64,000 bases of DNA from Amoebidium appalachense. Taxonomy: Eukaryota > Ichthyosporea. The stretch spans positions 2,356,001 through 2,420,000 of the forward strand of contig CAVNZM010000001.1 in NCBI GenBank assembly GCA_963693365.1, in the 5' to 3' direction. The position numbers and the translations under genes were made by a program. The notes under the pieces are model-generated. The model had not been told where the DNA came from and did not search any database. It was given only the letters and a program-made list of their open reading frames with translations. This document shows, piece after piece, positions 23,667-41,862 of the stretch. Numbering within the stretch: the stretch's first letter is position 1; each line of letters starts with the position of its first letter.

Positions 23667-25817
23667 GTTTCCTACAACTAACTACCAGCTGGACCGAGAG
23701 AGGGTGCTGGGGGACATGTCCATGGGGCAATACCAAGGACGCTGACGTGCCTAAGCAGTGCCAGCTGTGTATGTGTGTGTGTTTGTGCTCTTTACAGGAA
23801 ATAGGAAAAAGAGTGTAAGAGAAGCTAACAGACCGTAAATCTATTTCCCCAACGGTAAGGATGTAGGGGAGATTGAGCTTACAAATCACACGTATAAACT
23901 TTCTTGGGGTCGTTGGTGAAGTGAGGCGGTGTGCCGGTGTTTTGTTCTGTGCAGTATTGGCATGCACCTTTTGAAAAGTGGTGTAAAACATGAAAAAGTG
24001 TGCTAAGACTGATAGGATCGACCTTTTTTTATTGGCCTTCCCTTTCTTTATGGTCACCGTGAAGTTGTCTTGCGGACTTTGTTATGAACACAAGCGTCCA
24101 ATAGGAACGCAGAGAAAGTGTGATTGATTAGGTTATGTGATTTATATCGAATAGGAAGCGAGCTGCATGCTGCATGCGCGGCTATTTTATTACAGCTGTG
24201 TAGAAAGGACCATCATAGACTTCTAGTGATTTAGAGCCAAACCGACACCAAACGGACACCAGCATGCGTTGTGTTTCAAATACAAGAATACTAGAAAATT
24301 TATACTGAAGAAATACTAGGGGCAGTTGGAGTATTTTTGATGTGGTTCGTCGCCTGAATCTAGCCGCTCACTGCGGTACAGTACTGCATGCAGACGCGTC
24401 TCACACAATCTCCTTCAGCCAATCACCTTGCTATCTGGAATCTTTCCGCATAAGCCAATCATGATCATGTTTGAAATATCCTTGTTCACCTAGATAGATT
24501 GGAGACTCTGGAGAGTCCAGGGCCGCCTGGCGTACATATCCGTCTCAGGTGGTTCAGTGAGGCAGTGAATCCACGCGGCTACTACAACGTATGATACAGT
24601 ATGCAAACATTTACAGCACAAATGCCTTGAGTTATTGTATTTATATATATTAATGGTTCAATATATACGGCAGTTAGAACAATAATCTATGCTATATGAG
24701 TGAACGTGCCAGCGCCCGGGCGCCACTGGGCCACCTGCGCACGCACAGTGCACGTGCGTACCAGCCGTGACGGTGCCCGCCGCTGGCGCCAGCCTGGCAT
24801 GCATGCAGGCAAGTGGTGTGCCCGTGGCGAGGCTTGCGGGAGCTGCACGTAAATAATGCAAGAAGAGAGATTCTGGTTTGCTGAGTAGTTAGATTTTTAC
24901 AATAATACACTCAAAACTTCTGGGAAAAGGGGTATGCTTTCTAAAAAACATTCCACAGTTCTCTCTGCTGGTCTATGGGGACAAAGGAGAAAAGGATCCG
25001 AAGATGCGCCAGTCGTATTTGCATTCAGCACATTTGGAAGACCAATCCGAGACATCATCTTTGATGAGCAGCGCTCATTGGTTCCTGGAAAGATCTAAGA
25101 AGCTGTCAGCTATTCAATTAATGACGTCAATAGCTCATTATGGAAGCAAAAGTATAGGCCGCTATTTACACCACCAACTGGGCAAGGCCTCCTAAATAGC
25201 ACACCGCTTTAGGAGGCCTTGCAACCTTCGGCATGCAGACTGCGAGCCGGGTGGGGAGGCCAGGCATGGATGCATAACAAGGGGAAGCAATGGGGTGTTG
25301 TTTGTTTGGGTGAATTTTCGGTGAACTTGAATCATCTTCTATATGTATGTGTAAGGGTTTAAGGGGGGTTTCTGTGTATGGTGGCTGGTTCACCATATCA
25401 AAAGGGCAGTTTTTCAGCGACTTTTTATTTGTTGTGGCGATGTGCTACACGACTCTTTGTTCTTCTAATCACTTACATGTTTTTCCTTAAGAATACATAT
25501 GTGTTGTGTTTGGTAGTGTTTGCCTATAATGCAGGCTGCATCGTTATGCGCCTGCATAACCAGGAGATGGTGACCACAACAACATCGATGCATACCTAAT
25601 TCTAGTCATGGCCGTGATGGTCCTATTTGTCCTCCCATCCTTTTAGTTTAACAGTACCAGCAACCTTCTTCCATATCCAATTGCATTGCCTATGTTGTCA
25701 CAGAGTTTGCCTAGTTGGTGTATCCATTTTACCCCAATGTTAAGCTACCCCTGCACCATTGTTGTCGCCTGCGCCATTTCCACTGCGGAAGCTGGTGAAG
25801 TCAATGTTTTGGGCCCT
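23667..25817. other. Spacer upstream of the zinc-finger gene
   Basis: No exon is supported. It is less repetitive than other spacers. A minus-oriented TATAAAT lies at about 24139-24146, CCAATCA boxes at about 24419 and 24456, and a CRE palindrome at 25122-25129. An inverted pair around AAGGCCTCCTAAA (about 25185-25222) could form a hairpin. Confidence 0.4.
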
Positions 25818-26261
25818 TCACATGCGTTTCTTAGGAGTGGTGTTGATGTCCAAGTCCCTGTTGAACAAAAGGTGCATGGAGATGATGTCGGTCTCAATGT
25901 GTAGAGTCCAGGGGGGCAGGGCCTGCTTGTTGAGTGTTTTACGCTCCTCCAGGTACTTGACGTTTTCTGTTGCGAATATTTGTGTCAAATGTTTGTTATT
26001 TGCCTTATTGTAATATCCCCCCTCCCCCCTCCCCCCCCCCCCCCCCCCCCCCTCTTCTCACTGTCTGTCTTCCTGTCTCTCTCTCCCTCCCCCACTGATC
26101 CACCCACCCTTTTTCTTCAACAGAACCAACCAACCATCCCAGCATCCTGAAACCAAAAAAAAACAAAAAAAACAAATGCACATGATTTGAACCCAGTACA
26201 CTGTGTCGATTTTAATAACAGTTATAGTTCTCACTACTATTTTTATACCAGATACCAGGAG

Positions 26262-26293
<32 letters not shown>

Positions 26294-27041
26294 CGTGGGA
26301 AAGGGGTGAGGGATGGGCATTGGTGGGGGTGGGATTCACATGTGGGTGGGTAAAGGGTGGGTTGGGCAAAAGGGTGAGAGATTGGGTACAGGGGAAGGGG
26401 GGGGGGGGGGGGGGGGGGGGGGGGGATGTGGGGGGGAGTGGGGGGGGGGAATGGTTTCAGCAATATACATATGTGTCACCCGGATACCGGTAATCTGAAC
26501 GGCCATATCAACATTTGGTAGGTTCCGGAAGTTAGTGAGCCCAGACATGAACCCGCAAACTTCTTGAAAGGTGTTCATGTCTGTCTGCCCGCCCTGAAGA
26601 GTGACCTTAACCTCCATGTTGCGGTCCAGGCGAAATGTGGCCTTCTTGAAGTCGTCTTGGTCGTTGGCTGCCAATGGTGTAATGATGGGGTAACTGAATG
26701 CAGGGGGGATTGCAGGGACGGGTGGATTGGCAAGGAAGTTGCCGTTGGCGAAGTTGGCAGAGATGACTTCGGTGATCTGCGTCCAATTGGCAGCCACTGC
26801 CTGGTACAGGCTATTTTCCTGTAGTGATTGATGATAAAGGGAAGGTAGGGGAGGTTTGTGTTTTGGGGGTTGCGTGGGTGGGGGTGAATGGCAAAGGTAA
26901 TGAAGGGTGGGGGGGGGGGGGGGGGGAGGGGGGGGGGGGGGGGGGAAGGGGAGTAACTTGAAAAGGAAGGGATGTGGGGGAAAATATAATTGTGGGGCAT
27001 TGGGGCATAAGTAATGGGGTGGGGTTAACAACAGATTACTG

Positions 27042-27107
<66 letters not shown>

Positions 27108-27583
27108 TGTGTGTGTATTTGGTGACAGTGTGTGTGTATGTATGATTGTGTGTGTGTGTGTGTGTGTGTGTTCGGGAGTGTGTGACGTGAGTGTGTGTGT
27201 GTGTGGGAATTTGTTTTTGTGTGTGTGTTTTCTTTTGTTTCCCTACTGGTAGTGGGGGCAAAGAGGGGGGGGGAGGGGGGGAGGGGATGGGGGGAATGAA
27301 GGTGAATAATGTGGGTGAGTTTTCTGTGTGGCCGGGAGGGGGGGGGGGGGGGGGAGGGGGGGGGGGGGGGGGGGGGGGGGTTGTAGAGTATAGGTGTGGA
27401 AGGCGGTAATAATGTGGGGAGGGGGAACAATATAGTGAGGCCAGATAGGTGGGTGAAAGGGTATAGAGAGAAGGGGAAAAAGAGCAAAGGGGAGAGGGTG
27501 AGGGGAAACACACACACACATGCACATACACACACACACACACACTATCACACACACAATAACAAACACACACACACACACAA

Positions 27584-27667
<84 letters not shown>

Positions 27668-28208
27668 ACACTGTAACCAAACTAACACACACACACTCTC
27701 TTACATACACGCAGACTCACCCACACACACACATACATGCACACACACCGTGACACACACACACACACACATTCACTCACACACACACACACACTGGCAC
27801 ACACTCACACACACACACACAGACACACACTGTAACCAAACTAACACACACACTCTCTCTTACATACACTGTCAGACACACCTACACACACATACACACA
27901 CACACGCGCGCGCGCGCGCGCACACACACACACACACACACTAACCGACGTACCCTTTTTTTTATATCCCCACCGCATTTACCATCCCCAATGGCCCCAA
28001 CTATATCTTACCCCACACCCCCTCCTATTCCCACCCACCCACACATACATAGTATACACATTACACACACACACACACACACACACGCATTCACTCACCG
28101 TGGCACACTCACTCGCACACCCACACACCCACACAGACACACACTTTTACCAAACTAACACACACTCTCTCTCTTACATACACACAGACACACCCACACA
28201 CACATACA

Positions 28209-28250
<42 letters not shown>

Positions 28251-28499
28251 CACACATCCACACACACACTATCCGTAACCTTTTTTTAAATCCCCGCCGC
28301 ATTTACCATTGCCCAATGGCCACAACTATATCTTCCCCCACACCCCCTCCTATTCCGGGCGCGGGAGGGGGTGGGGGGGGGGGGGGTGTAAAGAGGAAGG
28401 GAAAGGGGGGGGGAGGCGCGGAAACGGTAGTGTGCGGGGGGGGGGGGGGGGGGGGGGGGGGGGGAAAGGGGGAGGGGGGGGAGGGGGCGCGGAAACGGT

Positions 28500-28548
<49 letters not shown>

Positions 28549-28901
28549 GTGGGTTAATAGTAAACGTACCACTGTCACCATGGTATGTGCCATGGGCTCA
28601 CCCATTGCGCTGTCAAAACTCACGGCCTGTAGAGCACCAGGGGGGGCCAGAATAATTGAGGCACTTGGTACACCGCTGGGGCGAATTGGCCAGGCAAGGC
28701 GTTGGTCTGTTAAGACCAACGTTGCTTGCTGGCGCACCGGAAACACAACATTTTTTCTGTTGCCAGCCGTGTAAAAACGGCCGGCCTGTGTGTCGATGTT
28801 GTAATCCACATGGCGTGAATCACGGATTGCATCAGCTGCCAAATAAATCGCAGCCAGTGGCTGCAGCTGGTTGGGTGCTTGGTTTGTTTGTCGTCGGCCA
28901 T
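25818..28901 (-). CDS. Unrecognised protein, three exons (apparent 5' frameshift)
   Basis: Minus-strand exons 28902-28570, 26818-26480 and 26003-25818 join with two phase-0 introns (GTG/GTACGT...CACTACAG and CGG/GTGACA...AATAAG), giving about 285 residues. Exon 1 reads [20 protein letters not shown]...[20 protein letters not shown]. Exon 2 contains [20 protein letters not shown] and [20 protein letters not shown]. Exon 3 ends [18 protein letters not shown], then [11 protein letters not shown]. The composition is globular and I recognise no family. TATATAAAG on the minus strand (28954-28946) lies 45 bases before ATG 28901, which is in another frame (MADDKQ...). One missing base in the adjacent AAAC repeat would join that start to the body. 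Otherwise an upstream exon joins at the acceptor CCACAG (28903). Introns are almost pure CA/GT repeat and G/C-runs. Confidence 0.6.
26004..26479 (-). other. Second intron of the unrecognised gene, C- and G-rich
   Basis: It holds a C-run (26018-26052), an A-rich patch and two G-runs (26265-26289, 26397-26425). The sense strand therefore carries G-rich sequence directly before the AATAAG acceptor, where a pyrimidine tract would be expected. Confidence 0.5.
26819..28569 (-). repeat. First intron of the unrecognised gene: GT/CA microsatellites and G-runs
   Basis: GT tracts (27043-27240), CA tracts (27509-27945, 28064-28270) and G-runs (26909-26946, 27339-27380, 28437-28464, 28514-28545) occupy almost the whole intron. 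Segments near 27665 and 27822 (ACACTGTAACCAAACTAACA) repeat, with a variant near 28140 (ACTTTTACCAAACTAACA), so part of it is a degenerate minisatellite. Confidence 0.7.
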
Positions 28902-28945
28902 TCTGTGGTTTTCATAGGAGCAATTGTCATGTCAATGAAAAGTTA

Positions 28946-28954
28946 CTTTATATA
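28946..28954 (-). promoter_or_regulatory. TATA box of the unrecognised three-exon gene
   Basis: TATATAAAG reads on the minus strand 45 bases before the ATG at 28901. This spacing would place a transcription start about 20 bases before the ATG. Confidence 0.45.
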
Positions 28955-32865
<3,911 letters not shown>

Positions 32866-33312
32866 TCAGTTTCCAGTCGTAGCCACGACTGCCGTAGTAG
32901 ATTTCAGATACCGCTGCGACTCGTGTGCATGCGCGGCCGATCGGTTGATATCCGCGTCGCCAAAAACCGAAGTATGGTCCCCGCCTATCCGCGCAACCGC
33001 AACGGATGCTTGCGGGATAATCTTGTCTGGGATTTCATCAATATCTTCTTCGACTATCTGGGCGTTATCCAAGTTTGTCTGTGAGCCAGCGCTAGATTTT
33101 CGCGAGGATAGGCTCCGGCTCATTCTCCCAATGAAGCCAAAGCTCAGTGTGTATCTTTTTCTGGGGGGTTTCCTTGGCGGGAGGTAGATCAAGACTTTGC
33201 TCGGGGGGTTGCGGTGGTTGTTCGCTTGACCGCTCTGACACTGCAGGTGAAGTGTGAGATAGAGTTTGGACGATATAGAGGAAGTGTGTGTGGGGGGGGG
33301 GTGCTTAATATT

Positions 33313-33394
<82 letters not shown>

Positions 33395-33407
33395 TGTGTG
33401 TGTCTGT

Positions 33408-33477
<70 letters not shown>

Positions 33478-35023
33478 CCTTTACGTACATGAGCCTGTTT
33501 TTGCATGTGTGAATAGAAGCGCAGGTGGTTGCATCGAGTATTTTTGTATGTTTGGTCGACTCCACTACCATACATGCGTACACCGTGCGAGTGCAACTAA
33601 CACATGCTCCGTGCAAATGTGCGTGATGAAGCCAAGAGCACCCGTGTGTTTGTGTGCGTGTACGTGCGGCCGTCTAAATAGCGAATTCTGTATCTCTGCC
33701 TGGATCCTCATGTATGGGATGCAGATAATACTGTGGGTTAGTATAAGATATCACATACCACAGTCATCATCGGCATTAGAGAATGGCGATATCGTGCCGT
33801 TACTTCCGCACGAATTTGAAGCATGGAGTTTGCTCTCGGCTCGTGGCCTGCTGCATTCTGTGAACAAGAAAAAAATTAGCTGAGTTCAAAACTTCAAGTA
33901 GGAATGGGGTCTCAAAGAAGCCCAAAGAAGTGAGTGAGTCGCTTCATGGACCCATGTCGAGGCCAATATTCTTCTCACTTGGGGTCCTATATATATCATT
34001 ATAAAGAACACCTATCGGTAAATTTCTTGGGTATAACTCATTGTTTTTCTCAACCAGATCGAGCAAGCACAACATGTTACAGATAATGCCTAGCACTCAG
34101 GCACACACAGACATGTGCAAGTAGTGAGCAGGTACTATGGGCATGACATAAACACCCACCCGAGTTTAGGAGGTGGTCACTGGAATGCGCCATCTCCCTT
34201 GAGGTGGTGGGCCGTGACAGTGGGGACACGGTGTGGTTGCCCCGTTGGTAGCTGGTGACGGTCTGTTAGGGGTTAAAGGGTGAGTGGCATGATCATGACG
34301 TTTTTTTGAGGCTTTGAAATGATGGCCTTTTGTGTTCGTGGTGGTAGTAAATGTTCGTGCGGTAGAGAGCGAGAGAGCGTTGGGGAGAAGAGAAGACGGG
34401 GGGGAGGGTGGGCAGGGCGGCGGGAGGGGGGGGGGGGGGGGGGGGGGGGGAAGGAAAACATACCACAGGGTGAAACACACATACACAACACAGACAGAGA
34501 CAGGCACACCCGTACACACACACACACACACACACACACCCACACACACACACACACACCCACTCACCCACCCACCCACCCACCCACCCACACACACATA
34601 TACATGTGGGCGCACACGCAGCAAACACAAACGGACACGCACACGCACACGCACACTCATACACAACCCGCCTCCCCCCCCCCCCCCCTCCTCCCCCCCC
34701 CCCCCCCCCCCCACATACACACACACACAGACACACACACACCACCCACACACACCCACCCACACACCCACACAAACACACAGACACACCCACCCACCCA
34801 CCCACCCACCCACCCACACACCCACACACACACACACACACACATGTGCGTGCACACGCAACAAACACAAACGGACACGCACACGCACACACGCACACTC
34901 GCACACACAACCCGCTCCCCCCCCCCCCCCCCCCCCTAGCCCCCAAACACACACGTACACGCACACGCACACACACACACACACACAACACACACAGACA
35001 CACACCCCCTCCCCCCCCCCCTC

Positions 35024-35068
<45 letters not shown>

Positions 35069-37342
35069 GTACCTCCTCGAGCAGTTCTGGCCACCCATTG
35101 TTGATTTTTTCCACCAGGGGGATAGTGAACAGGGCACCGTCCTGTGACGTCAGCATCAGGAGCTGCTGGTTCTCACTCAGCCCAAAGGCCGCTGGAGGGC
35201 CAGAAAAATGGGAAGTGTTAGCATGGCTGGAGGCGCAGTGTGGCAGCATATGGGAAAGGTTTTTTTGTGGGTCACTCTGAATGTTTTGGTGCGATGTTCG
35301 CAATACTTTTGTGGGGTAGAAAGGGGAAATGTGTAAGTGGCGTTTAGGCAGCAGGCGCAGCGGGTTATGCATGGGTTCACATGTGGTCATGTTCGTGCAG
35401 GGGTGCAGCCTCGTGCATAAAGTGTGTTGGCAGCCTGTGACGTGCACGGTCGGGGTTGACAAGTTGGGCGGTTAAAGGGGGAAGGGGGGGAAGGGGAGGG
35501 GGGAGGGGAAGGGGAGGGGAGGGAAGGTACTACAAATTTGCAATTGCAATAAGCTTCGTGTTATCGCAGCATTCTTAATTAATGCTTATTATCCTTTAGT
35601 GACTTCTCAAGCCTAAGGTATGTAAAGCCATAATCAAACATCCTCTGCAAGCAATTATGATAAGAATCGAGTAAGGCCATTTGAAACCACCCGGAGTGCC
35701 TATTGCAGTCACCACATGCATCAAAACACAATCTAAGCACATAAGCACATACCCATGTCGAAGTAGAGCGGCTCAAAGAGCACCATGAAGCGGTGGTCTG
35801 ACTTGGGCCCGGGCTTTTCTTGCTTTGGTTTGGACTGCGTGTAGCAAAGAAGGAGATACGGTAAGAGAAATGGCAAGGCTACGTGCAAACAGTCAAAGTT
35901 TGTGTTCTGGGGATGCTGCCAAGCTGCATGTATGTGGGGGGTTCAGCCTTCAAACTGGACTACTATTCCACCGGGTGACCCAATTTGTGGCCTATCAGAT
36001 GTATGGAGCAAGCTGATTGGATCATCGGTGGGATATTCCCTGAGTGCAGAAAGGAGGGTGGTTGGTGGGGAAGGCGGTGTGGAGGGAGGGGCATGTAATA
36101 CACAGCGCGCTGACCATGAAAAGAAGGGACCGGGCACACCGAATGAGATGACTGGCATGGTCCCATGAGGACCCGGGGGTTTCGGATGCCGGAGACAGGA
36201 AGAAAAAGGATATGCACCACGAATAACGCAAAATCAAGTATATGGCAAAAAAAGGGGGGGGCACACACAGAGGGTGTATGCATGTAGGAGACACAGAGCA
36301 TGCCCTCAGGTTGGGACTAAGCGATCCACAATGCCCAAGTAACCCATTTACCTCCCCGGCGGAAAGGGGGGGAGGGGGGGGGGGGAGGGGGGGAGGGGGA
36401 GGGAAGGAGGGAGTAGGGAGGGGGGGGGCTGGGGGGGGGGGGGGGGAGGGGGGGGGAAGAGGGGGGGAGGGGGGAAGGGGAGGGAGGGAGGGACAGAAGG
36501 AGGGGGAGAATGAGGTAGAGAGAATGTAGAAACCAAAAGCACAACATCCTAACAAGTTCCTGATGCCAGCAAACACAGAGTGTGCAACCCACCTTCATGC
36601 CTATACTGACGCTGCGTCTTGGTTTCGTGTTCGTGCTTGTTAGTTGGTGAAGGGATTGGGAGGAGGAGGAGGACGAGGGAGGAATCCCATCTAACCCCCC
36701 CTGCTGTCGAGTTGGTGGTTGAGTCCCAGAGGGGAGGGTTTTCCCCCGCGGCCTTTTGGCCAGAATGAGCATGTCGTTGAAAAGAAACCCATACATGCGC
36801 TGTTGCTCCCTGCATGCGCAAAGTGCAACCATCGTGTTAGTTCTGTTTGTGTTTTTGTGTTTTATTGTTTTGATTTATTGTGTTTTTGGGCCCAGGGAAC
36901 AAATGAAAGAAGACATCGGTGACGTGGAGACGAAAAAACAAGAGAACTAGGCACGGACAGTGGCAAGAAACAGCACTGGTCGACAATATGTTTTCGTTGT
37001 GTAAGCAAGCGATGTGTGGATGTTGATAAAAAGGGTAACCAAGGGAGCAAAGTGAAAGGACACCACCAGGGGGCAAAGAGTGGTACTCCGTGTACTCCGT
37101 GATGGTGGGGCAAAAGGTCTAGACACGTTGCACCTTGGGACTCAGTTACAAACACATACACAGAGTTGAGATACCCAAACAAGTATAATGGCAGCAGGAG
37201 ATTCGGGGGGGTGGTAAGGGAGGAAGGGAGTGGATCGAGTGGGATGGGTGGGTAGAGGGGGTGCGGGGGGAGGGGGGAGGGGCCAGGAAGGGGAAAGGAA
37301 GGCACGAGGGGAAAAGAGGGAAGGGGGGGGGCGGAGGGGGGG

Positions 37343-37374
<32 letters not shown>

Positions 37375-37673
37375 AGGGGGGAGGGGGGGGGGGGGGGGGG
37401 GGATACCAACCTCTTTCCATTTGATTTCTTAGTCACCACCTCGACCACCAACTCCCGACTGAACAGGAACTTACGGCCAGAGGTTGGAAGCACGGGTTCC
37501 TGTTGTTGTGGGGTATTAGTACATGTCAGTTTATGCAGAGCAAGGGAAGATACCCGTTGATGCAAAGTATAAGTGCAACAAAATGTAAGCACAAAGGCTG
37601 TCACGCACGTGTGGACACAACCTTCATGCACACACACACACACACACACATACACGCATGTAGATTTATACAT

Positions 37674-37754
<81 letters not shown>

Positions 37755-38184
37755 AACACACACACGCAGGCATATGTGCGCATACACAAACAAACCTCAA
37801 ACATGGGAACGTGTGTTGGGAGGAGTGTGTGTGGTTGAGAATGGGGTGGAAGAAGGGGAGGAAGGCAGGTGTCATTAGATAAGGCGGCACATAGCACACA
37901 TTCAGTACATGAAAAGACCAGAGGACGGTGCAGCACATGGATCGGATGATGCAAAAAAACAGCCACATCGGGTTTATTTGAACATGACCAGAGAGCGTTT
38001 CCATCTGTAGAGAGTAGGATGCGGAGAGGCGGGCCGGCGGGGTTGATGGTGGTGGTTGGGGGAGGAGGTGGGAGAGAGAGGGGGGAGGAGGGGGGGAGGA
38101 TTGCCCCGCAAACGGGGTGATGAAAGGAGGCGGGTGGGGATGGGGTGGCGAGGAGGGAACAGGGTGGGGGTGGGGTGGGGGATG

Positions 38185-38231
<47 letters not shown>

Positions 38232-38371
38232 GTGCCTGTGGGAAATTAGAGAAGTCCAGCACATTCTGGACCTCGAACAGTCTGGTCATATCCTCCAGTC
38301 TGCGGGTGTCTTCGTTGATCCGACCAACACAGTCCATGGCCTCCTGGAGGGCTAGACGGGTGCGCTCATAG

Positions 38372-38458
<87 letters not shown>

Positions 38459-38465
38459 TTGGGGG

Positions 38466-38506
<41 letters not shown>

Positions 38507-40278
38507 GGGGAGGGGGAGGGGGGGAGGGGGGGGGGAGGAGGGGGGATGGAGGGTTAGAAAGTGTTACAGAGTACGTTACAAAGCACACGTCCACGACGGA
38601 TGATATAATTCAGATAGTGCAAAAAAGTGTGCACATAACGTGTATGCAGCATACGTAGAGAGGGAGCGTGAGAGGGGGGCAGGGTAGGTGGGGGCTTCGC
38701 ATGCATTAGGCAGTGGCAAAAGTGCAATGGTACAAATACAAAGACTGTTGAACAGTATACAGAACGGGGGGAGAGGGGGGAGGGACCGGGGAGGCGCCGT
38801 GGGGGGGAGAGGGGGGGTAGAATTTATTAAACCGTTACATCCCCGACGGACGGCACAATGTAGATTTTGAAAAGCACGTAGAGTGTGCATGATAGCCAGG
38901 GACCATTCTGATGGTGATGGTGGGTGGAGGGGAGAGGGGGGTTTTGAATGCGTCAAAAAGTACGAAGTACACAAGAACAAACGGATAACACGATGCAGAA
39001 TGCAAGCCATACATAAAGAGTATGCATGGGGGGGGGGGGGGGGGGGGGGGGGACAGGAGGAAGGGTAATATACCTCTTGTGTGATGGACGGGTGTGGTTG
39101 AGGATGGCCGACACCAGCAGGGGGTACTTTGTGAGGCGCTGCAGTGGCTTGAGCAGGTACGAGTCTAGGCCTAGCGGGCCAACGGCCTTGTTGCCACTCA
39201 CTGCACAGTGGAAGGGGGGGGGGGGGGGGGGGGAGGGGGAGGAGGGAAAGGGGAGTTTAGAACGGGGTTGGGGGGGGGGGGGGGGGGGTTGTTTTTCGGT
39301 TCTAAAAGGGAGCGGATGCCAATATGGGTTCATTTTTCTTGTATGCTTTTTTTTACGGTGTGGGGAATGGGGTGGGGTGGAGGGGCAGGGGAGAATGTTA
39401 TGTTCATGGTATCGACAATTATAAGCTCCAAGATCACCGAGAGACGAGAATTACTCATACAAACGGGTTCACTAGGATTTAAATGCATGCATGATGAGCT
39501 ACCACCACCAGGCATTCGACAGACCTTCAATCTCATGTGCAGCTTTCTCTGTTTTCTTTTGAATTTTCGTTCTCAAAGCAAGGTCCGTATCTACCATTTT
39601 AGCGCCTGGGTGGTGAGCCACATTGGTGACGTCATTCTGGGCTTCTTTTTCAGGCAGCCGTTTAGGTGCCCAGGAAATGACGCGAAAAAAGCCGGGGTAA
39701 GGGCAGGCTTTGTGTATGTCTACGTAGGCCAGCCTCGGTATTTGGCACAACTTGATAACGTCTACTGATTGGTCAGATCCATTTGAGAAAATGTGGCTCT
39801 TGGCTGTTGCTGCCCAGACGCTAAAATGGTAGATACGGAGGTTGGTCTAACCGTTGTTACACATGTAATGTGTGTCCATCATGTTATGGCATTGTGCCTG
39901 AACCGAGGGCGGGGGAGGGGGGGGGGGGGGGGGGGGGGGTTTGAATGCGTCAAAAAGTACGAAGTACACAAGAACAAACGGATAACACGATGCAGAATGC
40001 AAGCCATACATAAAGAGTATGCATAATAAGCAGAGCCCATCCTCAGGGGGGGCCCACGTCATCCACAGTACCCGAGTTTCGACGGGGGGGGGGGAAGGAA
40101 GAGGGCTAACCTTCTGCCAGGAATTTTGCATACTCAGGGTAGACTATTTTTAGTCGACACGCATGCGTCATTGCTTTCTGTGGCCAACATACTCCGTCAA
40201 AAGCCCCCCCAACCCCCCAAACCCCCCCCCCCCCCCAAAAGAAAAGAAAAGAAAAGAAAAGAAAAGAAAAGAAAAGAA

Positions 40279-40310
<32 letters not shown>

Positions 40311-40991
40311 ACAGAAGGTAGAAGAAGTAGAAGAGGAGACAATAATGGAAAATGAAGAAAAAGGGTGGGAAGGCGGCGGGGGCGCAGCAATGCTAAGGCA
40401 CTCCACCTGCTTCCCCCATTCGAGCACCAGTGTTGTTTCCGGCTATTCCACACTATGTACGTGTACGTTAACTTCCTACGTTCTCCCCCTCTTCCCCTTC
40501 TCACCTCCCCCACCTCCCCACCTCCCCCCTTTCCCCCCTTCCCCCGTAATCCACTTTTCTTTCTTCTTAACGTCCCCCTGTAAATGTTCCCCTCGCTTCG
40601 TTACTCTTTCCATGAAGATCTTTTTGTCTTGCATCCCACACACGCACTGATTGTTGAAGCTCCTCCCAAACAACCAGAAAACCCGTTGCACTACAGATTG
40701 ACATACACACGCACACATCTTCTCTCTCCCTCTCTCTCTCTCTTTCTCTCTCTCCCCTGCCTCTCCCTCTTACTCATACTCTCTCTCTTTCTATCTCTCT
40801 CTCTCTCGCCGCCACCCCCCCCCCCCCCCCCCTCCTCCCCCTCCCCCTCTCTCCGCCGCCTTCTTCCTCCTTCCCCACCTGCTTCCAGCCGCACACACAG
40901 CAAATTTAAAGATCAATCCACACTTTTGATCATTCACACGTAAAAAGTCACAAGGGCACCGGCACCGGCACCGGCACCGGCACCGGCACCG

Positions 40992-41053
<62 letters not shown>

Positions 41054-41170
41054 GCACGCGAGTGTGTGTGTGCGCGCGCACACACACACACACACCACAC
41101 GAATATTCGCGCACGTAGGCGAAAACAGGACACAGAGGCACACACACACGCAAACACACACGCACGCACG

Positions 41171-41255
<85 letters not shown>

Positions 41256-41546
41256 TTATTGACGGGCAGAAGTTGTGGTATGGGTCATAGGCCTCGGCGA
41301 CAAACATCGTCAGCAGGTCGCTGATGTCCTGCACAACAGGAAACTGCTCCACCTGCCTCTGCAGCAACGTCTGTACACAATTGAAAAATAACAAGTTAAA
41401 TTTACGGAAATTTGTGTTTGCACAAGGGAGGTTTGAAGGAGTGTTACACAGCCGTGGACTCTGAGCACAGATATACAGCGAAATCATGGTGGTGTCGAAT
41501 CAAAAAAAAATAGAACACAAAAAGCATCAAAGATGGGTGGGGAAGG

Positions 41547-41581
<35 letters not shown>

Positions 41582-41810
41582 TGAGTGCGTCAAAAAGTAC
41601 GAAGTACACAAGAACAAACGGATAACACGATGCAGAATGCAAGCCATACATAAAGAGTATGCATAATAAGCAGAGCCCATCCTCAGGGGGGGCCCACGTC
41701 ATCCACAGTACCCGAGTTTCGACCTATTCCCCTCGTTAACGAAACCCAACTCAGATACTGTTTCACTTGAACATGAGTAGGTCACCCGGGGGGATGCCTG
41801 GGTGCTGCTT

Positions 41811-41862
<52 letters not shown>

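Noticed and set aside
32866-33192. Separate 108-codon gene on the minus strand
   Set aside because: It overlaps the RhoGEF last exon in another frame and is better explained as that gene's tail after a homopolymer indel.
34293-35462. 389-codon Cys-Val-Gly frame on the minus strand
   Set aside because: Only 40 residues (RhoGEF exon 10) are real; the rest is translated CA/C repeat in introns.
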